64,000 nt of DNA from Roridomyces roridus. Its lineage: Eukaryota > Basidiomycota > Agaricomycetes > Agaricales > Mycenaceae. Under the pieces are notes generated by a model that saw nothing but the letters and a program-made list of their open reading frames with translations, ran no database searches and was not told where the DNA came from. Positions 10,370-22,435 of this stretch are shown piece by piece; positions within the stretch are counted from its first letter, which is position 1, and every line of letters starts with the position of its first letter. The DNA is taken from the NCBI GenBank assembly GCA_029378245.1, contig JARKIF010000171.1, forward strand, positions 1-64,000, written 5' to 3'. The position numbers and the translations under genes are program-made.

Positions 10370-11994
10370 ATGATGTCTGACCATCACAAACTTGGGGCCT
10401 CCAATGTGAATATTCATGGTGTGAAATTTCTCACTGTAACTAGCAATTGCATCATGTTAATTTTCCACAAGCGTCAGGTGGGATAGGGGGTATCAGTGGA
10501 GAAGGGGGTGCAAATGGGGGCCATGGAGGTATTGGAGAGGGTGGGACTGTGAATGTGTATGTTTTATTTTTGACAGTATAATCATGGGGTTGATGAATCC
10601 TTGTGTATAGCACTGTCTTTCAGGGGCAAGGGTGGGTCACATCTCCTGTCATCATGTTGCCAGCTGATATTTATGTAGATTGGAAGATATCTTGTTCAAC
10701 TGGTTGGGAAAACCGCCAAATACACAGGATAGACAGCATCAGTTGCAACAGGTTCGGCATGAAGATACTGGGAACTGGCTGCTTGAGCACAATCAGCTGA
10801 TTGGTTGGGAAAAGACACCTGGCACCTTGTGGATTCAGGGAATATGTATATTGACCTGAGTTTATTTAACTTCATGTCTAATCAATTTCAGCTGGAACAG
10901 GTAAAAGTGTACTGAGGTACTTCACTATTTCACTGCACTACTGTATCTCTACTGACATGAACAGCTCAACAGTCATTCAACACCTGGTTGAGACTGGTAA
11001 CACAGTCTCATATTTCTTCTTTGACTTCAGGAACAACAGACAGAGCCTGCATATGATGTTGAGCTCCATTGTCTGGCAGCTTTCTGGGAGGTCACACACT
11101 CCACATAATTTGCTTTCCCATCTTCATAACAGGCTGGGGGGTGGAACCATACAGCCACAGATTACCAATCTTCAAGAACTCCTTGAAAGCATCACTGGGG
11201 AACTGCCACAGACATACATTGTCCTAGATGGACTGGATGAATGCCACAAGAATGATTGGAGAGGTCTTGTTGGATTTGTGAACAAACTGTTCAGTGCTTC
11301 AATTGAAGGGCTGCATTTGCTGTTTACAAGTCAACCCCTCCAGGAGTTCCAAACAGGGTTCAAAGAACTGCCTTTGATACAGCTGCAAGCATCACTCTTG
11401 CATGAAGACATAAGATCCTTTGTACACAGCAAGATCATGACAATGTCTGATGATGTTGTACATGCCAATGCAGTTACTGCACAAATTGTAAAACAAAGCA
11501 GTGGAATGTCAGTTGAATTTGATGTTTTGGCCTAAATTAATGATATAACTAGGTTCCGTATGGCTGCTTGCTTTGTTATTGAGCTGGGTCATTGTCACTG
11601 GGAGGATGAATGGGATGGAGTCCTTGCAGCTCTGCCAGCTGATCTGTTCAGCATCTACAACCATTTCCTAAACCGAGCAAAGGCAGAACCCAAACTGCCA
11701 TTGGTTTTCATTGAGGCAATACTACGGTGGCTGGTGCTCTCAGTAGGCGAGCTTTCTACAGAAGAGCTTGCAGATGCTATTGCTTTTCGCTTGGAGCAGC
11801 CTAACTTTGACTTCTCCAACCTGGATGCATCAATCCATTACCCTGGCAGGCGTCGGGGAAATTCTCGAATTTTCCAGCTGCTTGATGGACTCATCGTCCT
11901 AACCAATGGAACAATTAGTTTGGCACACTCCTCAGTACGAGACTATGTCCTTTCCAAAGAGTTTCATCAACAACATGGATCCACTTTGAAATAA
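10370..11994 (+). pseudogene. NACHT-ankyrin NLR copy 2, NACHT half
   Basis: This is a direct duplicate of 4467-6084 at a constant offset of 5903 bp with no indels. Exons by correspondence: 10370-10418, 10478-10556, 10679-10845, 10892-10916, 10965-11507, 11553-11990. Walker A (GISGTGKSVL across an intron) and Walker B (IVLDGLDEC) are conserved. The large NACHT exon differs from copy 1 at only about four residues (H/N, F/L, I/V, T/A). The coding sequence is broken at 11990 by a mobile element whose first bases give AAA TAA. If expressed it would yield a NACHT plus winged-helix protein without ankyrins. The ankyrin half resumes at 17965. Confidence 0.75.
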
Positions 11995-12201
11995 ATCTAT
12001 ATGAGAATTGTTGAACAATGCCGCGTCGCAACGTCACTACCGTTTAACAGGGAGGTTGAACATACCGGAGCGTGAGGGGAAGGGGCCAGATCTAACAATT
12101 TAACCGTTGTTCAGTGTGGTTAAACAGGTTCCATGGGCCGACTCTGTTGAACGGAAGGGTTGAACATCTCCGTTGAACAGCCCATTGTTTGGGCCAAAAA
12201 G

Positions 12202-12277
12202 GGACCACCGGCAAGACTCAAACCAGAGACGAAATCATATTAGTAAGACAACAAGATAACCACTAAGCCATACAACC
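12202..12277 (-). other. tRNA-like sequence inside the TIR element
   Basis: On the minus strand an A-box-like TGGCTTAGTGG and a B-box-like GGTTTGAGTC lie about 40 bp apart, as in a tRNA gene. However, the acceptor and anticodon stems do not pair convincingly. It may be a pol III promoter remnant or a captured tRNA; it is not called as a functional tRNA. Confidence 0.3.
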
Positions 12278-12499
12278 GTTGTACTAGCCCAAGTGCGTCC
12301 ATACATAGCCTGGCTCTGATCTTGTCTCCTCTGCTTCAACACAATTCTACCGCCAAAGATGTTTCCGTGTAACAGAGTCAGAATCCAGCTTTATTGAAAG
12401 AACTGAACAGACTCAATACCTGGGTCTGAGCCCCAGAACACCTTCCAACTGATCAACCTCTGACATCTGACTTGCAGGAAGATTTGATAAGGAAGAGTA

Positions 12500-15400
12500 G
12501 GTCTCAGACTCTGAAGATCCTCCAAATCGAAATTCAAATAGGCCCACTGGGCAGATACAAGATTCACAAGACGACATTATGGTCTACGACTGGGAGTCGA
12601 TTAATGCAGAAATTCGGCGGAAGAATAAACCCCCGCGTAAAGTAAAAACTGACAAGTTTGTTCGCTCGGCATTAAAATTGGGAAGCCTGAACTTAGCAGG
12701 GCGAGAAGCGTCCAGATCTATGGATGACAGTCGGCATAAATTCCGAGATGTCAAGAGCACATTGATGAGCATAAATTGGCGGTCCTAGGGATTCAAGAGT
12801 CGCATATGGACCATGAGGCTGCGGAGAAATTTCAGGAAGTCTTCTATCGATGGTTTAAAATTATAAACTCTGGGGACCCCGAGAAGCCCAACGCCGTGGC
12901 AGGGGTCGCCTTCATACTCAACAAAGCCCTGGTTGATACTGAAAATGTGGTGAAATATGAGCTGATACCTGGCCGTGCACTTCTTATAGTTGTACCTATA
13001 AAGGGAGCAGACCCTAAGGTTATGTTGAATGTGTATGCACCCAATACCCAAAAAGAACGAACCATGTTGTGGATTCAACTATGGGAAATCTGGGCAAAGA
13101 ATAAAGACATCCCACTACCCGATGACTCACTGGGTGACTGGAATTTTGTGGAAGAAGGGCGAGACCGTAACTCCGGAATTGATGACCCTGTACCTAACGC
13201 GTGGAAGCGACTTAAAGATCTCCTCCGCCTAGAGGATGGATGGAGATCCACTTTCCCAGATAAAAGAGACTATACCTGTATCCAGAAGCGGACTGATGCC
13301 CAAACTGGGGAACTTCATCTCTCGTATTCACGTCTTGACAGACTGTGTATTGCTAGCGGCACGGGACACCATTATAGAAATTGGGGTATCCACAGACATG
13401 CAGTCAAATCCGACCATCTACTAGTCACTGTCGAATATTGCCCCAGGCGCGAAAATCTACAAGGAAAAGGCCGATGGGCGCTTCCACTCTACCTGCTAAC
13501 CTTAAATAAATTTATGGACAAAGTAAATGAACTAGGCCTCGAAGCGCAAGAGAAACTGGAGGACTTAGAAAAGGAAAATCGAGCATCTGACCTGAACATT
13601 CAGACAATCAGTCATGATCTCAAAAGTATGATAACAGAGCATGGACAACATTGCACATGTTTCGTTGAAGGTGACCTAGACCGTCAGATACACACATGGA
13701 AGGTGCAACTGCACTTGATTATTCACGATGAAACAATCCCACTGGAAGAGAGAAACATGTCCGCCTACTTACTGGACAGTAAGATCCAGAGTGCAGTTGA
13801 TGAGCGTGCAGCTAAGAAGAGGGAGCTCCGTGAAGCTCGATTCCAAATTGAGGGTGAATCTCTCCAAATGAAGAACTGGACAAAGTCTTCACATGGCTAC
13901 AAGCCGAAAGAATCAATATTCGAGTTTCGAAAGAACAATCAGGCAGAGCCACGTGCACAGTATGAGACAAGCTCCAAGTCAATGGCAGAACTGGCCCGAA
14001 ACTACCATGAAACATTACAAGAAAAGGACAAACCAGATGCATATGATCAAGTCTTTGCAACAAATGTAACATTAAACTCGTGTGATGTGCACCTGTCAGA
14101 AGATGAGTTTAAAAAGATGGATACCGAGTTCACTGAGGACAGTGTCCGTGAAGCTCTGAGACTTTCCAATAATGGAAAGGCAGCTGGGATGGATGGCATC
14201 CCCTATGAATTCTACAAGATGTTAGACCTGAAATACCGTCGGAGCACCGACAATGGCAAAAAGGTTTTCAATGTGATTGGCTTCCTACAGAAGCTCTATA
14301 GTGATATAGAAACCTTTGTACTCAACGAAGGATCATCTTTCCACCTTGGATGGATGTGCCCAATATACAAAAAAGGCGACAAAGCATTTGTTTCAAACTA
14401 CCGCCCCATAACCTGCCTGAATACAGACTACAAATTAATGACCAAAATCTACTCCTTACGGCTGATGACTGTGGCAAGTTCCCTTGTACATCCTGACCAA
14501 GCTGGCTTCATGAAGGGCCGAAGAATTGAGGACCAGGTGAAATTAGCCAAATTCCTTCTTGACTATGCGGATGCCACTGATGAGCAAGGGATTCTAGTCT
14601 CACTGGACCAAGAAAAAGCATATGACAAAATTGACCACAACTATCTTCGAACTGTTCTAATACACATGCGCCTGCCGGACCGCTTTACAAATACAGTCAT
14701 GAACCTATACTCTGGAGCAAAAACTACAGTAATGATCAACGGCGAACTGAGTACCCCCTACACTGTTACAAGAGGAGTGAGACAAGGAGACCCACTGTCT
14801 TGCCTACTGTTCAACTTAGCAATTGAGCCACTTGCATGCCTTATAAGGGCGTCAAGTCTCCAGGGAATCCAAATCCCCGGTATAGACCGGAGACTTCTAA
14901 TGTCACTGTTTGCAGACGACACAACAATATACCTATTACATTCAGACTCCTGGAGTGAGCTGTGGAGTATACTCAATCTTTGGAAAATGGCCTCAGGTGC
15001 AAAATTCAATGAAGCAAAAACAGTGGTAGTCCCCTTTGGAAGCACTGAGTACCGGGCCAAGGTAATCCTTCAACGCAAGCTAAATGAAGACCCAGACTCT
15101 GGGTTCATTGATGAAAAAATTCTAATTCTTGGTGATGGCCAGAGTTTCAGAATGCTAGGAGCGTTCCTGGGAAATAAAATTAGCTACATGACCCCGTGGC
15201 CGTCAATACTGGAGAAAATAGATGGGGATGTGGCAAGATGGATGCGTACAAGCCCCGGGCTAGAAGGGAAGCGTCATGTCACCAACATGCATTTTGGTGG
15301 GCGCACACAATATCTGACAAGAAGCCAAAGTATGCCAGATGAAATTGAAGACACACTCGAGCGCAAGCTGCATGCTTTTATTTGGGAAGGAGAAAAAGCT

Positions 15401-17712
15401 CGAGTGGGACATGATACCATGCGCCTGCCAATTGCACATGGTGGATGTGATATCTTGGATATTAAAACCCGAAATGAAGCAATTGACCTATGGAATCTTA
15501 AAGTCTACATGACGCAAGGAGAAGATAGACCAATGTGGTGCTTCCTTGTTGACCAGCTTATAATCAGAGTCTTGGAAGATAGCTACATTCATAAGCCAGA
15601 AGGAATGGCGGTCAACATTTTTCTCCAGAATATTCACCTCCCAATTTCTAAACAGACAAAACTACCACATGAGATACAAAGAATGATCAAATCTGCAAGA
15701 AAGCACGGATTCATTTACAATGGCCTTGCAATCGAAGAAGAGGTCCAGTTGAAAATGCCCATCTGGGACCACGTTGGTGCTGACCCAGCGCTCCATAAGA
15801 AGGCCTTAAGGAGAGAATCTGCACCATGTTTGAGGGAAAACCATGGAGTCAAACTAGTTGAAGATGCACTTCTAATTGCAAATAGGGAGAATTCAAACAC
15901 TAGACACCTTACCAATAATGATGGTTCAGGGAGAAAAAACTGTGCATGTAGTGACTGTAAACATGATCGACATGAACTAAGGTGCCTTGAGCCAGGGGCA
16001 TGCATAAAAACTGCGAAAATGCTTGTGTTTAGTCTAACTCCTAAATGGAGTCCTGTTTTTGACAAGCCAGGAGAAGAGGATGAAATAAAGCTGACAGATG
16101 AAATCAAGGAGGCAAACCAGGCAGAAGTTTCAGTAAACAAAATTTTCACCTTTGACCCTGAATTTTACCTGAAAAATGTTGCAGGTGGGTGCCGTATCTT
16201 CACAGATGAAAACCTTTCAAAGAGAATTGCGGCTAAGAGAAAGTTCTGCCCTGATGCCCAAGTAGTGAAGAGAGAAATCCACATATATGCAAAGGTCCTG
16301 AATGCAGGGGGCCACAATCCAAAAATTGAAGTTGGAATAAGATCAAGTGTCCTGGGACTCATGGCACAAGCACCCAATTCAAATGAGAGGTTCAATGTTA
16401 CCTTTAGTGACTCTAGCATAGCCCTCAACTCTAATACAGCCTGGCTTGCGGGCCTGCTTATTGCCCTCCAACGGACTGAGCACAATTCTGAACTGCTAAT
16501 CTGTACTCGTTCCAAAGTGCTTCCCGAAGTCCTAGTAAAGAATCGAATCAAGTATGAAAATCTTATGACCAATCCTGCCTTCCCTGTATTTCAAGCAGCT
16601 ATTGCTGCCTTGCGTGAACGTACACATAAGGTACAATTCAAACAGACCGAACAGAATTTGGCAACTACACCTCCATGGTGAAGACTTTGAAGAAATTGAA
16701 ATTGACACAGCATCTGCTATCATGTTCAATAATCCTGGCATGCAACTTCAGCATGGCTCGCAAACGGTATTCACAAAAATCCTGAAAATGAGGTACAGCA
16801 AACCACACCGTAAGACAACCTTCATAAATATTGAGAGAGTAAGAGCCACTAAAGACGAAATCTTTAAATACAGCCCCTCTGACGAGACAATCTGGAAGTC
16901 AGTGCGGGACAATAAATTTCCAATAAAAACCCGAGACTTTCTATGGAAGTGTATCCACAACACATTCAGAGTCGGAGAATTCTGGGACCACATCCCGGGT
17001 GCTGAAATTCGAGGAATATGCCCAACGTGCAAAACTCCTGAGACCCTTGAACACATTGCAGTAGAATGCCAAGCCCCAGAGACAGGCAAAGTATGGAGGC
17101 TCACAAAGCAACTCTGGAACATGAAGTACAATGATTGGCCGCAAATGACCTGGGGGCTAATCCTGGGTAACAACTTGACAAGGTTCAAGACAAATGGAAA
17201 ACCAATGCCCCAAAAAGACCGCCTCTTCAGCATTCTGGTATCAACTGTGTGGCATCTAATTTGGAACCTTAGAGTAGATCGGGTCATACGAAACCCACAC
17301 AAGGTAGTAGGCGAGTCCGAAGTGCACAACCGCTGGCTGACAATGATAAATGGAGCATTGAAAAGAGATAGGATCCTTACAGACAAGAGGAAGTTCGGAA
17401 AAATGAGTTTTGATAAACAGGTGGTCCTAAACACCTGGAGCGGAATTCTGCTGGAAGAAGATTCATTGCCGGATGACTGGATTAAAATTAGGGGGGTTTT
17501 AGTGGGTATTCTGCCCTTGAGAACAGGTGTAGGTTGAAACACACACGCAGGAGTCCCACACTGGTTGATACCGTGCATAAAGGCATTTCCTCCCGAGCGG
17601 CTTAATTCCCGGCTTATATACTGGTTTGTTTTTTCCAGTGACACCAGCGGATGTATACTAGAATGCTTCTGCAGACTTATATGCATTATCCAACGCTCCA
17701 AAAAAAAAAAAA
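12500..17712 (+). mobile_element. LINE (non-LTR retrotransposon), 5'-truncated, poly(A) tail
   Basis: The element ends in a 13-base A tract (17700-17712). It is bracketed by a perfect 14-bp target duplication, gataaggaagagta, at 12486-12499 and 17713-17726. The coding frame is already open at the first base, with no ORF1 upstream, which indicates 5' truncation typical of target-primed reverse transcription. It inserted into the TIR element at 11991-17964, so it is the younger of the two. Confidence 0.9.
12501..17537 (+). pseudogene. LINE endonuclease-reverse transcriptase polyprotein, two frameshifts
   Basis: The largest frame (12776-16681, opened by TTG) holds the apurinic-type endonuclease with LGIQESH, VYAPN, LGDWNFV, YSRLDRLCI and SDHLLV. 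It then holds the reverse transcriptase with NYRPITCLNTDYKLMTK, QEKAYDKIDHNYL, RQGDPLSCLLFNLAIEPL and the catalytic FADDTTIYLL, and a degenerate RNase H-like region. The start of the endonuclease (KLGSLNLAGREAS) lies in another frame and joins by a frameshift near 12755. The C-terminal zinc-binding domain (FLWKCIHNTFRVGEF...CPTCKTPETLEHIAVEC) lies in a third frame, joined near 16660, and ends at 17537. All catalytic motifs remain, so decay is recent. Clade (L1-like versus Tad-like) is not resolved by eye. Confidence 0.85.
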
Positions 17713-17726
17713 GATAAGGAAGAGTA

Positions 17727-17964
17727 CATAGTGCTAGAGATACGGTACAATATGACTAATTCCCCAACTTTGCCATTCCCGCCTAGTGTAGCGGTTTCAA
17801 GCTATGCCCCCTTTCCCCGCTTGGTTCATCCGGCCTTCAGTTCGATTTGTGCTGGTGGCCTTTTTGTCGAAATGCTGCTGTTCAACCAACAGCGGTTGAA
17901 CGTGCCTGTTAAACACGTGTGACGTTCAGACGCTCGCTTGTTCAACAATTCTCATATGGTTACT
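17727..17964. other. Right arm of the TIR element
   Basis: This is the remaining part of the DNA element downstream of the LINE target duplication. It contains gctgttcaaccaacagcggttgaac-type subterminal repeats and the right inverted end. No coding sequence. Confidence 0.5.
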
Positions 17965-19410
17965 GCTTTGAATCTCAGTCAACACATCTCACAGGGGCTC
18001 ATTGCACAGACTTGCGTCCGTTATCTTCGCATATTTTCTGGGGATGACAAATTTGTGACTAACGAGAGCCTGTGGGAATACCCACTTGCGGAATATGCAT
18101 CACGGGAATGGTTCCAGCACTTTCAAAACTGCAATGATACAGACCAGGGGCACCTACTCCAGGCAGTGATGCATCTGCTGGATGATGGGAGTATCCAGTA
18201 CAAAACTCTGTGTTGGCTGCAGGGTGTGCCAGATGTGCCAGCTATCTGTATGTGTGCATCAATGGGTTTTCAAAAAGGGGTGTTGTCTCTGCTCAAGGAT
18301 AGGAAGGTAGCAGTAAATGCTGCACAGAAGGATGGCCGGACACCATTGCACTTTGCCTCCGGGAATGGGCACCTTGATGTTGCAGAACTGCTCATAGAGC
18401 ATGGGGCATCAGCTCAGGTGGCCGACAACAATGGCTGGACACCGCTGCACTATGCTTCCAAGTATAGCCACCTTGATGTTGCCGAACTGCTCATTGGATG
18501 TGGGGCAGCAGTCGAGGCTGCCCAGGACAATGGCCAGACACCACTACACTGTGCCTCGCAGGATGGGCGCCTTGATGTTTCCCAGCTGCTCATTGAACGT
18601 GGGGCATCAGTTGAGGCTACCGAGAGCAATGGCTGGACTCCACTGCACTATGCCTCTAAGCATGACCGCCTTGCCGTTGCCAAACTGCTCATTGAATGTG
18701 GGGCATCAGTGGAGGCTGCATCAGCAGATGGCCAGACACCACTGCACTATGCCTCCAAGTATGACCGCCTTGCCATTGCCAAACTGCTCATAGAGCATGG
18801 GGCATTAGTCGATGCCGGCGAGAATGATAGCGAGACACCGCTGCACTATGCCTCCCAGTTTGGGCACCTTGACATTACCAAGGTGCTCATTAAACATGGG
18901 GCATCAGTGGAGGCTGCCAGGAATGATGGCTGGACACCGCTGCACTATGCCTCTGAGTATGGCCGCCTTGACATTGCAAAACTGCTCATAGAGCATGGGG
19001 CATCAGTTAAGGCCACAGAGAACAATGGCCGGACACCGCTGCACTATGCCTCTGAGTATGGCTGTCTTGCTGTTGCTAAACTGCTCATTGAAGGCGGGGC
19101 ATCAGTTAAGGCTGCTGAGAATGATGGCCGGACACCGCTGCACTATGCCTCCCAGTATGGGCGCCTTGACGTTGCCAAGCTGCTCATTGAATGTCGGGCA
19201 TCAGTGGAGGCTGCATCAGCAGATGGCCGGACACCGCTGCACTATGCCTCCGAGTATGGCTGCCTTGACAATGCCCAGCTACTCATTGAATGTGAGGCAT
19301 CAGTGGAGGCTGCTGACAACAATGGCTGGACACCACTGCACTATGCTACCCAGTATAAGCGCCTTGACATTGCCAAGCTGCTCATTGAGTGTAGTCTTAA
19401 GACCGGATAG
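17965..19410 (+). pseudogene. NACHT-ankyrin NLR copy 2, ankyrin half
   Basis: The reading frame of copy 2 resumes right after the TIR element (LNLSQHISQGLIAQTCVRYL), runs through the linker (LLDDGSIQYKTLCWLQG) and then about eleven 33-residue ankyrin repeats (TPLHYAS..GRLDVAKLLIE.GAS), ending at TAG 19408-19410. The frame is fully open. The repeats differ in number and content from copy 1 (eleven against nine) although the NACHT halves are nearly identical. Separated from its own start by 6 kb of mobile DNA, it could be expressed only by unusual splicing or from a new promoter. Confidence 0.75.
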
Positions 19411-19554
19411 CGTAGCTAGAATAATAACACGAGAATCTATGTATGAGTTAATAGTTGTTCTTCTCGGTACGACGGAAATCTCACCTCAGTGTCATGTGTA
19501 TGAACAACAAGACTCAAGAGCTGAGGTGAGATCGGCAACCCATGGCTTTCTGTC
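19411..19554. other. 3' flank of NLR copy 2 with an inverted repeat
   Basis: The segment holds an imperfect palindrome: atctcacctcag near 19480 and ctgaggtgagat near 19520, separated by about 30 bp. It could form a hairpin in the 3' region of the gene. Confidence 0.4.
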
Positions 19555-22056
19555 TAGTGCTGGCCAAAAATACAATATGAAAAATATATTTTGAATATAT
19601 TCACAAAAATACAAATTGTTAGGTGCCGGATCCGAGGCTGACTGGAATCCCGGATAAGGACGACCGGAGTAAGAACGACCGGAACTCCGGGACGAAGGAC
19701 TCCGGAGAGAGACGAAAAGTCGGAGGAGGGAGATGGAGTCCAACCGGTGACACCACAAAGACCCAGGGTGACCGGGTTCCCTACGCTACTTCCAGGGGAA
19801 GCAATCCGGACGAGACGATAAAGGAGGAGAGGAGAGGAGGGCTCGGAGCAGCCAAGGTCGAATAGACCAGGAACGTTAATATTCCAACTGCCGTACCGAG
19901 TACAAAAGGAAAGTCTTATATACTAAGTGTGAGAGATATTTGTCAAGACACTAAAATAGACTTGAGAACGGACATAACCGGCTAAGTGGATATAAGGTGA
20001 TTAAGCCCGCAATTAAGCCCGCACGGAGTGATCAAGTGGATGTCACTCCAGAGCATGTCAGATGAATATCCTGTCAAGGTTCCTTTTTCATGTGATTAAC
20101 CAAAATACCCGGTGTAGTCCGAGAAGCAGGACTCGGCCTGACAGATGGGATGGATCCGGAGTTGGGTCAAAGGAACCGGAACTCCGGTTAAAGGAACCGG
20201 AGTCCGGAGTTTGGATGAAGTTGGAACGGGACGTAACAAATTGAAGAAGGGCAAAAGTCCGAACGAGGACCGGAGTCCGGTCAAGATTGATCCGGGATTG
20301 TTGGAGCCGGAACCGGAGTTGGGTCAAAATTGGTCCGGAGTTGGTGAAAATGGAACGGGACGTAACACAAATACAATACGCCGGGGAAGCTGGGCTTAGA
20401 ATACAGCTACGGCGAATACGGCTACGCTACAATATGGCTACAATATGATATGCCCCTGAGCGTATTCAAATATATTCGGCTACGATGATGCCTGCAGATT
20501 GGGCTGATCCGACAGTGATCCAGGTACAATCAGATGGCACTCCATCATTTGGCAGACTGATGGGCTTCTGACAAGGGTTTGCCGTTGATCTGGGCCCAAT
20601 TTGGTGACGCTGTTGATGATCTTAGTGTCTCATCAATGATCACCGAGATGCCGCTCCTCCATGATGGCCAGCCCGAGCGAGTTCACTCCTTGTATGAAGT
20701 GATGGCAGGTTGGAATGTCATTTGCAATGTGCAGGGTTGAATTATCAGCACTCTGACTGCCAAGGCAAGCACAGGTTGTAGGCGGGATGGCGTGCCGAAT
20801 ATATTTTGAATATAGTCAAAATATATTCATATTCAAGCCGAGAATACGCTACAATACGCTACGATGAAACGGTGCACTAGGGTGCGGCCGTGAAATAGAA
20901 ACTCTGAGTAGTATCGAATGTAGTGAGATAACTCAACCACAAACTCAACCACTAATCAATCTAAATCTCAACCAATCCAATGCTCGTGTGTGTGTGTTGG
21001 GGGTAGTAGGACAGGCGTCTCGTCCGTCAAAACCTCGGTACAACGTCAAAGGTAACTCTCGGGGGTTCAAGCTCGTCGTGTCCGAACGCGCAGTCTCAAG
21101 CTAACTAGCCGGGGCTCAGTCAAACTCTGGTCTCTAGGTTGTGTTCTGAGCAATTTATTGTCCGCACTGGTCTCACAGATTGGAGGGGTAAAATCTACTA
21201 CTGTACATGCTGTTTTGCTATGGCTTTTATACATTTTGCGGACTGAAGAATATATATGGTATCTGTGATGCCAAGGCCTCGTCTGGCCAATGGCATAGCT
21301 CTCATTCCTCTTTCTGATCAGTTCGTCAGGATTGCGTGCTTGATGCCTCAGTCAGCCGTCGATCCTCACGTGCTGCCGGAAGTTCCAGAACGCTCCATCG
21401 GTTTATCTCTTTCCCTCTCAGACTGGCCGGAGGTTTCCTTCTGCCTTAGATGCCTGAACCAGTCTGCCGGGGGCTTGCTAGGCAGGTAATCAACCCGCCC
21501 GAGCCTCATCATCGATAATTGTGTCTCGGTTGGCTTTGGAGCCGGTGATGCCGGAAGTCGGCACTCGCGGCTTGTCAAACTTCTCTTTCTCAGTATCTCT
21601 GATATGTCTCCGGCAGACGTTTCCTGACGTCCGGCCCCTACGTGCGTGCCTGAATGGTTGGGTAATGCAACATTCGTAATAGTCTGGTCTGATCTCCCCG
21701 GGTTCAACTCCCGGTGAGTACGGTTCGAGTATTGTCTCTGTTGGTAGGTGGGACGGGCAGTCCCTTCTGATCCTCTTGGTTACTCTCGGGCAGTAGTACA
21801 CAGTCGTCAACTAATTCCCAAAGCCCTTGAGTTTAATACACTGCCCCGAGGCGGACATGTACCCTCAACATTGATGTTATGCCTCACTGTTCCCGGGACT
21901 TGCTTGTAAGCTGGAAACACGATATTTCGTAAATTCCCGGCGTGTAAAAGTACACTGCTTATCAACGAATATGATATGGGCCTGGATGGAGGCTACGATA
22001 TGAATATGACTACGATACGGGAAATCCCGTATTCGTAGCGTATTTGGCCAGCACTA
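19555..22056. mobile_element. hAT-type element with exact 8-bp target duplication
   Basis: The left end is TAGTGCTGGCCAAAAATAC and the right end is the inverse, GTATTTGGCCAGCACTA. The flanks are exactly tttctgtc on both sides (19547-19554 and 22057-22064). The interior has many GAATACG/GCTACGA motifs near both ends. A 751-bp solo LTR is nested at 19617-20367. A further LTR-like stret­ch with a gtgtgtgtgttggg tract and an end ACCCTCAACA lies at about 20900-21870 but has no target duplication that I could find. No transposase frame remains. Confidence 0.8.
19617..20367 (-). mobile_element. Solo LTR, 751 bp, 5-bp target duplication
   Basis: Read on the minus strand it begins TGTTACGTCCCGTTCC and ends GGCACCTAACA. 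The flanks are caaat on both sides (19612-19616 and 20368-20372). The sequence TGTTACGTCCCGTTCC recurs internally (ending at 20240), marking a partial duplication in U3. It shares tatataagactttcctt and cacttgatcactccgtg with the LTR at 9405-9924, which lies in the opposite orientation. Confidence 0.85.
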
Positions 22057-22064
22057 TTTCTGTC

Positions 22065-22435
22065 AGCGACAGCACCTAGTAGGCTGACTTGCTGTTGTGT
22101 CATGAAACCAGCGCTTCCCGTTGATCCGGTGATCCACCATCACCGCTATCAATTCTCGATCACGACAAAGATCAAGGCATCACACCACAATATGTTCGGT
22201 CTACGCACGGTACTCACCTATCTACGAATGGTAGGATACCGCCTGCCCAGGCAAGGAGGGGATTACCCTACAGGGAGCTCCCACTCAGGACACGAAGGGA
22301 CAGAAGTACATGCCCGGCGTAGCATGGGTTCTTGGTATAGAACCCAATGCGCAGTGTTAGAACCCGATGAGGGGGGAAACACATGTCAACCAGTGATCCC
22401 TCGGCAAGGGATCATGATGCATATTAGGGAGGACG
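22065..22435. other. Repeat-derived stretch, no gene
   Basis: A 159-codon open frame (22102-22581) has no domain character. The sequence after about 22353 (TGTTAGAACCCGATGAGG) resembles the start of an LTR leading into the inverted arms that follow. Confidence 0.35.

Larger units (their letters stand above)
11991..17964. mobile_element. TIR DNA element inserted in NLR copy 2, hosting a LINE
   Basis: The inserted block has inverted ends, atatgagaattgttgaacaa at 12001 and its reverse complement ending near 17957. It is flanked by actttgaa (11983-11990) and gctttgaa (17965-17972), which fits an 8-bp duplication of the coding target seen intact in copy 1 (near 6080). Subterminal GTTGAAC/GTTAAAC motifs recur at both ends. 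Without the LINE at 12500-17726 it is about 750 bp. The 8-bp duplication suggests hAT, but the ends are less canonical than in the other MITEs here. Confidence 0.65.

Noticed and set aside
16748..17701. 317-codon minus-strand frame opposite the LINE 3' part
   Set aside because: It is the antisense shadow of the LINE zinc-binding region; only the plus strand carries family motifs.
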